From: Alicyclobacillus tolerans
Lineage (GTDB): Bacteria; Bacillota; Bacilli; Alicyclobacillales; Alicyclobacillaceae
NCBI RefSeq assembly: GCF_021739485.1
Contig: NZ_JAJFNK010000013.1
Coordinates: 1 to 64,000, forward strand
Length of the DNA: 64,000 bases
Direction of reading: 5' to 3'
Position numbers and translations under genes: made by a program. Positions 9,060-17,086 of the stretch are shown here, one piece after another; position 1 is the first letter of the stretch, and every line of letters starts with the position of its first letter. The notes below the pieces were generated by a model. It did not search any database. It saw nothing but the letters and a program-made list of their open reading frames with translations, and was not told the DNA's origin.

Positions 9060-9170
9060 ATGGGCGCAATTTTGACGGTTGCCGCGTTTGTTCTCGGAGT
9101 GGTGTGGATAAATTGGCGATTCAAGGTCATGACAAAACGTTTAGAATCCAAGATGTCCAATCACGGATAG
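9060..9170 (+). CDS. small membrane peptide, 36 aa
   Basis: Thirty-six codons from ATG 9060 to TAG. AAGAGGTG lies 6-7 nt upstream, a good ribosome binding site. The product begins MGAILTVAAFVLGVVWINW, a single transmembrane helix, then a basic cytosolic tail (RFKVMTKRLESKMSNHG). A strong hairpin terminator follows within 10 nt. This architecture is common in unnamed Bacillota one-helix proteins; function unknown. It points toward the sulfur operon but on the opposite strand. Confidence 0.65.
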   Translation: MGAILTVAAFVLGVVWINWRFKVMTKRLESKMSNHG

Positions 9171-9177
9171 CAAAGAG

Positions 9178-9206
9178 CAAGGGGGCCGGGAACCGGTCCC
9201 CTTGTT
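9178..9206. terminator. intrinsic terminator, probably bidirectional
   Basis: CAAGGGG pairs with CCCCTTG around a GC-rich centre, followed on the plus strand by GTTT. It ends the 36-aa gene and, read from the other side, lies about 60 nt beyond the tusA stop. Confidence 0.7.
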
Positions 9207-9264
9207 TAAGGGTGCACCTTTTGGCTTTCGCATGTCTGCTTGCCGTTTGACGCAGGAAACCTGG

Positions 9265-9501
9265 TTAGTGCGTCTTTTTTACGATGATTTTGTCGTAGTT
9301 GTCGACCGTTTCAATGCCGACGAGCTCATGTTTTGCCTTCGCTACCCATTTTGGAATGTCGCGTTGGGAACCCTTGTCTGTGGAAAGAACGGCGATGACG
9401 TCTCCAACTTGCGACGAGCGAATGACTCGAATCAGTTCCATCATGGGGCCAGGGCAAAAACTTCCTCGGGCGTCAACTTCCCGCGTAATTTGTTCCGACA
9501 T
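9265..9501 (-). CDS. tusA: TusA/SirA-family sulfur carrier protein
   Basis: Small cytosolic sulfur-relay protein (78 aa, normal length). The signature CPGPMMEL places the persulfide-carrying cysteine at C16, after VDARGSF. Family members hand sulfane sulfur between rhodanese, DsrE-type and acceptor proteins. AAGGAGTG precedes the ATG. It is the last gene of a four-gene minus-strand set (sulfide:quinone oxidoreductase-like, DUF1641, DsrE-like, tusA), 34 nt after the DsrE-like gene. In this setting it more likely serves sulfur oxidation or trafficking than tRNA thiolation; that is inference. Confidence 0.92.
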   Translation of the reverse strand: MSEQITREVDARGSFCPGPMMELIRVIRSSQVGDVIAVLSTDKGSQRDIPKWVAKAKHELVGIETVDNYDKIIVKKTH

Positions 9502-9535
9502 ATCCGTTCACTCCTTAAGCTGTGGTTGTCTGGGA

Positions 9536-9961
9536 CTAGCCCAGATAGAGCGTGGTGTCTGCTTCGGCCGAGATGCCGACAAATTCGCCGACGCCAATAA
9601 TGTCGTCAATGACCGGTTCGAAGTCGTCCAATTCCATTTCGAATAGATCGGCGGTCATGGCGCAGGCGTGAATCCGGATGTTACCCATTTCTTTGGCCTG
9701 AACCAGCGTGTCATACCAAGACGGCACGTTTTTGGCCTGCATGACGTTCATCATGGCTTCACCCATGTCCTCATAATCCTTGCTCACGGCCTTCAACTGT
9801 TGAGGGGCGCCTTTTTTAAAGGCCAGCAACCCCCAAAAAGTGAGGAAAATATCCACTTCCATGTCGTTCATGACAGCGCCAGAAGACATGATGGCCGCTG
9901 GATAAAGTTTGTCGACCGTTCCCCCAAAGACGACAATGCACATTTTTTTGGATTCGTTCAT
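9536..9961 (-). CDS. DsrE/DsrF-like (DsrE2-type) sulfurtransferase
   Basis: Protein of 141 aa in the DsrE/DsrF/DsrH-like superfamily, peripheral sulfur-trafficking proteins. It starts with a hydrophobic strand after C8 (MCIVVFGGTVDKLYPA) and carries the conserved HACAMTADLF segment with C100, the expected persulfide site. AGGAGGATG lies ahead of the ATG. It stands between DUF1641 (48 nt) and tusA (34 nt). DsrE2 and TusA are adjacent in many sulfur oxidisers and exchange sulfur; here the donor could be polysulfide made by the flavoprotein at the head of the operon. Confidence 0.87.
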   Translation of the reverse strand: MNESKKMCIVVFGGTVDKLYPAAIMSSGAVMNDMEVDIFLTFWGLLAFKKGAPQQLKAVSKDYEDMGEAMMNVMQAKNVPSWYDTLVQAKEMGNIRIHACAMTADLFEMELDDFEPVIDDIIGVGEFVGISAEADTTLYLG

Positions 9962-10009
9962 CCGTTTTCATCCTCCTGAAGTTCCAGAATTGTGAAGGTT
10001 AGCACTGGA

Positions 10010-10408
10010 TTACTGCGTGTCGGTTTTGCCATTCATCCCTTTTCCCAAAACTCGAAGCAGATGTAACAGAATCTGAAGCCCGGACTGCACATCAGGATCG
10101 CGAATCGACTGCACTAAGTGACGGACTCCGTGCTGGGCCTGCGGAGGATTGGAGATGGCGTCGTCTGCAGCAGAGATCATGGCTGGCGCCGCTTTAAACA
10201 TCCGGCTTTGGGTCACTTGGTCTCCGAGTTCCATCATTTCCACCAGGCTGCCAACGAGTCCGCCTACGATTTCCGGAGTCATAGAATTGAGAGCGGCGTT
10301 TAGAAAGTGCAACAAGGTATCTACATTATCTAAGGTCCCATCTTCTTCCCAGCGTGCGACCCGACGGAGTGCTTGTTCCAGATATTCGCCGCGTTGTTGT
10401 ATATCCAC
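10010..10408 (-). CDS. DUF1641 family protein
   Basis: Mainly helical protein of 132 aa. The segment MTPEIVGGLVGSLVEMMELG and the later GVRHLVQSIRDPDVQSGLQI are typical of DUF1641, which often sits beside sulfide:quinone oxidoreductase-like or formate dehydrogenase genes in Bacillota and has no established activity. I place the start at GTG 10408 because GGAGG ends 8-9 nt upstream; TTG 10414 would be too close to it. The gene starts 28 nt after the flavoprotein stop and probably encodes a partner or chaperone of it. Confidence 0.82.
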   Translation of the reverse strand: MDIQQRGEYLEQALRRVARWEEDGTLDNVDTLLHFLNAALNSMTPEIVGGLVGSLVEMMELGDQVTQSRMFKAAPAMISAADDAISNPPQAQHGVRHLVQSIRDPDVQSGLQILLHLLRVLGKGMNGKTDTQ

Positions 10409-10436
10409 GTCCAATTCCTCCCTGAATCCAAGTCGT

Positions 10437-11576
10437 TTAGACCATTCCCCGGACCGATAACCAGTACATCTGATTGAAGGCCATTTTGAACCAATGCACC
10501 ATCTCGGTGGGGTCGGAAGGCTTGGGAGGGTGGTTGTAGTCAAACTGAATGTGCATGGCTTTATCCAGTCCTCCTTCGATAAAGCAAAACACTTTTCCAT
10601 CGTAGAGAGGCATCGGGTGCTCTCCATGAATCTCTCGGATAATGTTTCGTACGACGACTTCGGATTCATAGTGAGCGGTTGAGCCAGCCTTAGAAATCGG
10701 TAAGTTGGTGGCATCGCCGACGACGTAGATGCCTTGGTGGCCCAGCAATTCTAAAGTGTTTCGATCCGTTGGGAGCCACCCATCCTCGTCGCCAAGACCC
10801 GAGTTTCGAATTATGGCAGCTCCTTGATGGGGGGGGATGGCAACCAGAAAATCGTACGAGACTTCTTCGCCTTCGAGGGTATAAACTGTTTTGGTTTTTG
10901 GGTCAATGGTTTCTGGGTTGAAGAAAACCTCACCGTCGATTTCCTTATCCGCGAATTCCTGCTCAGCCCATACCGCACAAGGCTCTAGTGAATGCAGTCG
11001 GCCGAGCGGATAGGTATACACAAGCTCGATTTGTTGTCTGAGGTTCTTTTGCCGAAGGAGGTTCTCGTAAATGAGCATGAATTCCACGGGAGCTACGGGG
11101 CATTTGTGCGGGACTCCTACAATCATGAGCAGCTTACCGCGTTTGAATTGTTCGAGGTCTTGACGAAGCTGTAAGGCCTCTGGGTAGGTGTAAAAAGAAT
11201 GAGCCGCTTCTCGGAAGCCGGGTATGGCGTCCAAATCCGGATGTGAACCCGTAGCAATGACCAGGTAATCGAAGGGAACGTTCTCGCCGCTTTGTAATTC
11301 GACCGACCGGGAGTCCGTGTCGATCCGGATGGCAGAACTCGCAATCAGGTTAACTCCGGGGACGAGGAGACGGCTGTGTTTCCTAAAAACCGACTGAGGG
11401 TCTTCCAAACCCAGGGCGACATACAGGAGTCCTGGTTGATACAGATGAAAGTCCGTGTCAGAAATCATAGACACTTGAACCTGCTTGTTTTGAATCTCTG
11501 CAGAGAGATGGCGAGCCAACCGGTTCGCCACCATGGATCCCCCTGTCCCTGCACCGAGGATGACGATTCTTTTCAC
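10437..11576 (-). CDS. sqr: sulfide:quinone oxidoreductase-like FAD protein
   Basis: Membrane-associated flavoprotein (379 aa) of the NDH-2/SQR disulfide-reductase fold. GAGTGGSMVANRLA (residues 8-21) binds FAD; VIATGSHPD (106-114) and GIYVVGDATN (282-291) are the standard second and third FAD motifs. Cys are at C159 (HKCPVAP, the conserved SQR position), C200 and C331. Sulfide would be oxidised to polysulfide and electrons sent to menaquinone, hence to the quinol oxidase at 37 kb. The exact SQR type is unsure because the usual late cysteine context is not clear. GTG start with AAGGTGATG upstream. First gene of the sulfur operon. Confidence 0.82.
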   Translation of the reverse strand: MKRIVILGAGTGGSMVANRLARHLSAEIQNKQVQVSMISDTDFHLYQPGLLYVALGLEDPQSVFRKHSRLLVPGVNLIASSAIRIDTDSRSVELQSGENVPFDYLVIATGSHPDLDAIPGFREAAHSFYTYPEALQLRQDLEQFKRGKLLMIVGVPHKCPVAPVEFMLIYENLLRQKNLRQQIELVYTYPLGRLHSLEPCAVWAEQEFADKEIDGEVFFNPETIDPKTKTVYTLEGEEVSYDFLVAIPPHQGAAIIRNSGLGDEDGWLPTDRNTLELLGHQGIYVVGDATNLPISKAGSTAHYESEVVVRNIIREIHGEHPMPLYDGKVFCFIEGGLDKAMHIQFDYNHPPKPSDPTEMVHWFKMAFNQMYWLSVRGMV

Positions 11577-11867
11577 AATTCATCACCTTCCTGCGCCAAC
11601 GTGGTTACTCTGTCCTCCCAACAGTACCCGAGGTGGTTTTTTGCAGTAAGGCCAGAGCGAATCATTCTCATCCGGTCATTGTGGGTAGCAGGTAGGTAGT
11701 CTTTCTGAAGAATTGAAAACAGGTCTAGATGGGCTTCGTAAACACCCCCATAGGTAACTGTGTATGGGTTTGTGTTATGGTTCTTTAGGCAGGACGTCAG
11801 GTCTATTTATACAGTGGCCAATAGTAAATATCGCAGCGCAGAGAGGACGTATGAGTGCTTGAACAGG

Positions 11868-11916
11868 CAAAAAGGCCCGAAACTCGGTCCAACGCCGGTG
11901 GCGCGAGTTCGGGCCT
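11868..11916 (-). terminator. intrinsic terminator of the polysaccharide deacetylase gene
   Basis: On the minus strand AGGCCCGAACTC pairs (one bulge) with GAGTTTCGGGCCT, followed by TTTTT. It lies about 70 nt past the stop at 11985. The remaining stretch 11577-11867, upstream of the sqr-like gene, holds no gene or clear promoter. Confidence 0.82.
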
Positions 11917-11984
11917 GGTTTGATTCTGGCACTCGGATGGGTCCTGAGGGCAAGACAGTTTTTTTTGAGGTCGTTGATGTGAAT

Positions 11985-13025
11985 CTAGGCCGAATGAGCT
12001 TTGCGGAAACTGGGTTTGCTTGGAACCAGTTCAGCCGGGGAACCAGCGGTAAGCAAGATCTTATTAACGACTTGGGCGGGGTTCGTATAAAGCCCAACGT
12101 CAATTCGATGAATGTACCATGAACTGCTCCCTGGAGAGGCCGGACCAGAAGCTGTTGTAAAGAAATACTGATAGCCTGCGGCTTTAGCGGCCTCGTATGC
12201 CGTCAAGGTGCCATACCCGTAGGGCCACGCAATTTCGTCAATAGGACGCCCCAGATGCTGTTGGATTTGCAGTCTAGCTAACAAGAAATCGCGGTAGTCC
12301 CTGGCAAAAAACTGTGCCGGGGTTTGCATCTTCCCATTGTAATAAGGTGTATCAAAGGCCGGGACAAGTTTACCGTTAACGGTAACCAGATAATGCAAGT
12401 TATAGGTGTGACTTTCGATCGTCATACCCGCCTTGGCCATCGCTTGCACTTCCGGCCAGGTCATGAACCCGGAAGACCCAATGTCCTGGAAGTGGGTGAT
12501 GATAAAGAAAGTACCTGGCATGTGATATTTCATCAAGATGGGAAAAGCATGCGTATACATACTGCGGTACCCATCGTCAAAGGTCAAAAGAACGGCGTTG
12601 GGTGGAATGGGCGAGCGATGCTGCGTCCAGTCGATGTACTGTTGATTGGAAATGACATTGAAATGATACTGCTGAAGAATCTGCAAGTCTTGTGCAAACG
12701 TAGCTGGAGACATGTTAAACATCGAATTTAAGTGCAACGACATGTCGTGAAAAGAGACGATGACTACCCGATCCGTATAATAAATGTTTTGGTGCAGATT
12801 CACATAGAAGGTTGGATGCTGTTTGGACCCGAGTTCCATGGAATAGTTTTCCGGCGGGTTGTGGCGGTGCTTAGCGGAGTTGGCCAGGACCACTGTCCGC
12901 GAACCGAAATCTTGGGTTTGATGTGAAACAGGTTTATTGAGCGGCAGCACGTTGCAGCCTGCTAACAATGAAACCATCGTGGTTGCCAGACTCAAGGCAA
13001 CGATTGCGCGTCGTTTTGTCTTCAC
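11985..13025 (-). CDS. lipoprotein polysaccharide deacetylase (NodB domain)
   Basis: Predicted surface-anchored CE4 esterase, 346 aa, deacetylating peptidoglycan or an exopolysaccharide. The N-terminus has basic residues, a hydrophobic core and the lipobox LLAGC. NodB motifs are present: LTFDDGYRSMYTHAF (motif 1), IESHTYNLHYL (motif 2, metal histidines spaced H-x4-H as SHTYNLH), and IAWPYGYG (motif 3). GTG 13025 is preferred since TGGAGGT lies 8 nt upstream and the lipoprotein signal then starts immediately (MKTKRRA). Motif 3 has Trp-Pro-Tyr-Gly, a frequent variant. It has its own terminator; substrate unknown. Confidence 0.88.
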   Translation of the reverse strand: MKTKRRAIVALSLATTMVSLLAGCNVLPLNKPVSHQTQDFGSRTVVLANSAKHRHNPPENYSMELGSKQHPTFYVNLHQNIYYTDRVVIVSFHDMSLHLNSMFNMSPATFAQDLQILQQYHFNVISNQQYIDWTQHRSPIPPNAVLLTFDDGYRSMYTHAFPILMKYHMPGTFFIITHFQDIGSSGFMTWPEVQAMAKAGMTIESHTYNLHYLVTVNGKLVPAFDTPYYNGKMQTPAQFFARDYRDFLLARLQIQQHLGRPIDEIAWPYGYGTLTAYEAAKAAGYQYFFTTASGPASPGSSSWYIHRIDVGLYTNPAQVVNKILLTAGSPAELVPSKPSFRKAHSA

Positions 13026-13228
13026 GCGGCTTGACCTCCAGTCGTATCGGAAAGGATACGGTTGAAAAAACGAATGGCTCCGTACAGCAACGCCGGTATC
13101 CAAGCAAATAGGATGGTACCATTTTAGCAGGTGATTCGCTGGTTCGGTAAGCATAATTTTTAGGTGGAAATTGAGGAGCTTTCTTTTGGTTAGAATGTAC
13201 TTCTTTTGAATGCAATAATAAACCTAGT

Positions 13229-13254
13229 TTTAACAAACCAAATATTCTGTTAAA
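13229..13254. promoter_or_regulatory. inverted repeat TTTAACA / TGTTAAA
   Basis: Perfect 7-bp arms (13229-13235 and 13248-13254) with a 12-nt AT-rich spacer, in the long region between the divergent deacetylase (minus, starts 13025) and PQQ-type lipoprotein (plus, starts 13648). It has the shape of an operator. Apart from a weak small frame at 13329, the region 13026-13647 shows no gene. Confidence 0.35.
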
Positions 13255-13328
13255 TTGAAAGGGGAGAATGTCATTGCAGAGGCTTCTTAGAATCCGCACA
13301 TGATCGATGAGGTTTGGAGTGATACGAT

Positions 13329-13460
13329 GTGACCCTCAGACGTGGTGTGCTGTCTCGACTGTTCCTGGTTCGCCTGACTTTGCCGCTGATGTGCCTGGTG
13401 GTGCTTTGGTCGAGTCGTGCACTGCCGAGACGACTTGGTCCATTGGGGCCAAACACATAA
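13329..13460 (+). CDS. possible small membrane peptide, 43 aa
   Basis: Frame of 43 codons from GTG 13329; GGAG lies about 9 nt upstream. The product is Leu/Arg/Val-rich (begins MTLRRGVLSRLFLVRLTL) with one helix-length hydrophobic run. I do not recognise it, and the support is only the ribosome binding site and composition. Confidence 0.2.
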   Translation: MTLRRGVLSRLFLVRLTLPLMCLVVLWSSRALPRRLGPLGPNT

Positions 13461-13647
13461 ACTGCTGCCGGACACACAGAAACAGGACGGCAAATCCACT
13501 TCTGCCGAAGCCGAATGATTGGATGTTCGGTGGCATTCTGTGGGTTCTTAGAAAAGATAAGAGGGAAGGCCAATGGCATCTCAGAAACTTGAGATGATAG
13601 TTTTGACCCGAAATCCATCCATCAAACTGGATTGAGGGGGTAATACC

Positions 13648-15543
13648 GTGAGAGTAGGTCTGAAACTATCTTCTGTACTGGCCGTCGGGTTGCTCTTAGC
13701 CGGGTGCGGACCCATGGTGCAGACCAGTGGAGCTTCCACGCAACGTCCGGGAAGCAACAACCCGGCCATTGCCATGGCTGCGCAAACGGCAGTCCGAACC
13801 TTCCCAAGTGGCTCCTCGGCTGTCGTTTTGTGTTCCGGAGATCCGAAACAAACTGCGGATCTCGCGGCAGGTCAAGCTTTAGCCTCGTATCTGATGGCGC
13901 CTCTCCTTCTGACCCAAAACTCGAATGACCTGGGGAAAGTGACATTGCAAGCGCTGTCGCAAATGGCCGTACCGAATGTCAATCCCGGAATGGATGTCCA
14001 ACCATTTCAACCCCAGGCGGGTAAGCCGGTACTTTATATGGTTGGAAACGATGCTGCGTTTAGTCCGTCGCTCGTCAGAAGCCTTCAGGCAATGGGGTAT
14101 CAAGTCAAACCAGTCACTGGAGCGAACGAAGTTGGACTGTTAAAAAAGGTCACCGCGCTGGTCGCGCCGCCGCTGCCAAGCGTGCAGGATGTCAAGGGGT
14201 TTCCGACGAGTTGGAACACTTATGCAGGCAATCCGGAACACAACCCCGTTTATCCCGCGCCACAGTCCGCTCCCAACTGGGAAAAGCAAGGAGTTTCGTG
14301 GAACTTTGCCGAGCAAGCCGCGGTTCCTTTTAGCCAAAGCTTTCCCGATGTCAACGAATTGGGAGTGCGGGGCGCTCCCGTAAAAATGACGCAAAATCTG
14401 GGGAACGCTGTTGGAGTCACGGCTGTAAACGGCATCATTTATGCCGAGTCGGACGACTTTCACGTCTATGCCGTGAACGCGAAAACCGGACAGCAGCTGT
14501 GGCAAGCCGGCCCAACCGTAAATTCGTTAATGGGCAACCCCATTGTCGGCAACGGGTTGGTGTACGTAACGGCTGGCGATACAGGATTTTCGTTTTCACA
14601 AGTGCTGAAATTTATGCTGTCTCAAGGGAAGCAGCAATTGACCCGGGGTTTGATGTATTCTGCGATTTACGCGTACGACCAGAACACGGGGCGGCTCGTT
14701 TGGAGACAGGATTTCCAAGGCAATGCCATGCCAAGTCCGACCCTTGTTGGAAATACCATTTACGAGGCGACTGGCGATGGACATCTCTACGCGTTTCATG
14801 CAAAGACGGGGAAACTGTCCTGGAGCACGGACCTGGGTGGGTTTGACAGCATGTCTTCGGCAAACTTCTGGACCGACCCGAAAACCGGTCAGACTGAAAT
14901 CCTTGTGGGCGTATCGGATGCAAATCATGTGATCGCGGTCGACGCACGGACTGGAAAGGTCCTGTGGAAACAGCCGACCAGCTTGAATATTTTTAACACA
15001 GGTATGGGCGATAACACCCCAGCCGTGGATACTGCAAAGAACTTGGTTTTCCAGGATTCCGTGGTGAATTTTGACCAAAAGACGAAGACAGCAGACCTGG
15101 CGGTTTATGCAATGGATGCGCAAACGGGGCAAGTCGTATGGAGTACGAAGCTGGGGCGCGGCAGCAGTCCTCCGGCATATAAAGCGGGGGTTGTGATGGT
15201 GCACAACGGCGTGATTTACGTGGGGAGCCCCACCACGTCCAGCTACTACGCGTTGAACGAACAAAATGGCCAAATCCTTTGGACACACCCCTTTAGCAAT
15301 GCAGGTCCTGCCGGTGCTGGACGCGGCAGTGCAGCTTATGCGTACGGCGTACTATGGGTTGCGGCGGGCCCGACCCTTTACGCACTGAATCCTGCCGACG
15401 GAAAGACTCTCGGGTCTTACAACCCAGGCGGGAGATTCGGTATTGTCAATCCTGTCATCGTCGGGAAAACGATGTATCTCGACAACTCTTATGACTGGGT
15501 TCAGGCTGTCCCCTTAAGCAAGATTTACCCCGGTTTGAAGTAA
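13648..15543 (+). CDS. exported lipoprotein with CWB2-like domain and PQQ-type beta-propeller
   Basis: Surface lipoprotein of 631 aa. The signal peptide ends in LLLAGC with lipidated C20. Residues about 45-170 resemble a cell-wall-binding type 2 (CWB2) unit: VVLCSGDPKQTADLAAGQAL, then APLLLTQ and a following VLYMVGND. Residues about 190-620 form a PQQ-like eight-bladed propeller with repeats such as VYAVNAKTGQQLWQAG, IYAYDQNTGRLVWRQD and LYAFHAKTGKLSWSTD. The blades may bind PQQ or simply be a scaffold; no cytochrome motif or obvious dehydrogenase site is seen. GTG start after GAGGGGG. Monocistronic by context; role unknown. Confidence 0.82.
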   Translation: MRVGLKLSSVLAVGLLLAGCGPMVQTSGASTQRPGSNNPAIAMAAQTAVRTFPSGSSAVVLCSGDPKQTADLAAGQALASYLMAPLLLTQNSNDLGKVTLQALSQMAVPNVNPGMDVQPFQPQAGKPVLYMVGNDAAFSPSLVRSLQAMGYQVKPVTGANEVGLLKKVTALVAPPLPSVQDVKGFPTSWNTYAGNPEHNPVYPAPQSAPNWEKQGVSWNFAEQAAVPFSQSFPDVNELGVRGAPVKMTQNLGNAVGVTAVNGIIYAESDDFHVYAVNAKTGQQLWQAGPTVNSLMGNPIVGNGLVYVTAGDTGFSFSQVLKFMLSQGKQQLTRGLMYSAIYAYDQNTGRLVWRQDFQGNAMPSPTLVGNTIYEATGDGHLYAFHAKTGKLSWSTDLGGFDSMSSANFWTDPKTGQTEILVGVSDANHVIAVDARTGKVLWKQPTSLNIFNTGMGDNTPAVDTAKNLVFQDSVVNFDQKTKTADLAVYAMDAQTGQVVWSTKLGRGSSPPAYKAGVVMVHNGVIYVGSPTTSSYYALNEQNGQILWTHPFSNAGPAGAGRGSAAYAYGVLWVAAGPTLYALNPADGKTLGSYNPGGRFGIVNPVIVGKTMYLDNSYDWVQAVPLSKIYPGLK

Positions 15544-15819
15544 AACCTTCAATTCTAAATCGGCAGTACATTCCCTAGTGCCTCCTCAGGGGATGTGTAA
15601 AAGCAGGGGGGCGGGTGCCCATCACCGTCCTGCTCAGCCGTCCAAGCAACCCAAATGCGGCGAATGCGACGTAGTGATGGAACCTGCCTAACAGGCTTTA
15701 AAACGCAGTTGCCTCGGGGTTTATCCGACGATGGACGGCCATGAAACACAGGTGTGTAGCATTTTTAGCTGTACAAGTTCAAACTAGGAGGGGCAAACTT
15801 AAAAAGGAGGACCTTGACG

Positions 15820-16827
15820 TTGACAAAAACACTTCCCGATATCTCCTTTTCCGTTTTGGACTTGGCCCCCATCGTCGTAGGAGGAACCGCGTCCGATGCG
15901 TTGCGAAATAGTTTGGATTTAGCTCAGCATGCCGAACAATGGGGTTACAAGCGATACTGGGTGGCTGAGCACCACAGTATGCCGGGAATTGCCAGTTCTG
16001 CCACGTCCGTAGTGATTGGACATATTGCAGGCGGTACTTCGACCATTCGGGTCGGCTCGGGTGGAATTATGCTGCCGAATCACTCGCCATTGGTGATTGC
16101 CGAACAGTTCGGAACACTGGAGTCCCTGTACCCGGGGCGCATCGACCTTGGGCTCGGACGTGCTCCGGGTACAGACCAATTGACGGCCCGTGCTCTGCGC
16201 CGCGGACCGAACAGGTATGGAGAAGACTTTCCGGATTTACTGGCTGAACTTGTTATGTATTTTCACCCCCAATCCGACCATGCGACAAGCTCAGTGCGTG
16301 CGGTTCCAGGCGAAGGCCTGAATGTGCCCATTTGGCTTCTCGGGTCCAGTGATTTCAGTGCCCGGTTGGCCAGCCAGTTGGGACTTCCATTTGCATTTGC
16401 GAGTCACTTTGCGCCCAATTTCACACTGCCAGCTCTCGAGATTTACCGGAACAACTTCCGGGCGTCAAAGAGTTTAGAAAAACCTTACGCCATGATCGGC
16501 GTCAACGTCGTAGCAGCGGACACCGACGACGAGGCCCGCCGCTTGGCAACCTCCATGCAGCAGCAGGTTTTAAGTTTGCTTCGCGGACGCCCGGGCCAGT
16601 TGAAACCGCCCGTGGAGAATATCGAGGAACTCTGCACGGATTACGAAAAGATGGTTCTCGCCGAACGGAACCGCTTTTCGGTGGTGGGCAGTGCGGACAC
16701 CGTAAGACAAGGGTTGCAGCGGTTTTTAGAAGAGACGCATGCCAACGAGATGATCGTCAGCTCTCAAATTTACGACCACCAGGCCCGTCTACGCTCCTAC
16801 GAGATTCTTGCACACCTCTTTCATTAA
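15820..16827 (+). CDS. LLM-class (luciferase-like) flavin-dependent oxidoreductase
   Basis: Cytosolic TIM-barrel flavoenzyme (335 aa) using reduced FMN or F420, probably a monooxygenase. The N-terminal [16 protein letters not shown], the segment [12 protein letters not shown] with the EHH triad, and [14 protein letters not shown] match the MsnO8/LLM group. I prefer TTG 15820 because AAAGGAGG ends 9 nt upstream; TTG 15814 is too close. Alone on its strand between the propeller lipoprotein and cheA, with a hairpin after it. Substrate unknown. The 276-nt gap before it holds no convincing gene. Confidence 0.88.
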   Translation: MTKTLPDISFSVLDLAPIVVGGTASDALRNSLDLAQHAEQWGYKRYWVAEHHSMPGIASSATSVVIGHIAGGTSTIRVGSGGIMLPNHSPLVIAEQFGTLESLYPGRIDLGLGRAPGTDQLTARALRRGPNRYGEDFPDLLAELVMYFHPQSDHATSSVRAVPGEGLNVPIWLLGSSDFSARLASQLGLPFAFASHFAPNFTLPALEIYRNNFRASKSLEKPYAMIGVNVVAADTDDEARRLATSMQQQVLSLLRGRPGQLKPPVENIEELCTDYEKMVLAERNRFSVVGSADTVRQGLQRFLEETHANEMIVSSQIYDHQARLRSYEILAHLFH

Positions 16828-16855
16828 CGAAACATTCTCGTCAAAAGCTTCTGGA

Positions 16856-16891
16856 TGAACCCGAGGGGAAAGGTTTGCCTCTCGGGTTCGC
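16856..16891 (+). terminator. hairpin after the LLM gene
   Basis: GAACCCGAG pairs with CTCTCGGGTTC across a short loop about 30 nt after the stop. No U-tract follows, so termination is only likely. Confidence 0.5.
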
Positions 16892-17086
16892 GGCATATTC
16901 TCCGATTCGAGTTGCTGTTTAATGCTCGAGTGGCAGGATAACCCACTTTCCTAGAGAACAGAGAACAAAGCAGACTGATGTATTGCATCAGATGTGTCTG
17001 GATGAGCCATATCGCACCACAGTAATATCGGATAAAATAGTTGAGAAATTAGAAACTATTGACCTGGGGGCAGAGGGTGAAGCACG

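Noticed and set aside
15555-15749. Minus-strand frame of 64 codons after the propeller lipoprotein
   Set aside because: The ending looks protein-like, but there is no ribosome binding site or plausible promoter before its GTG.
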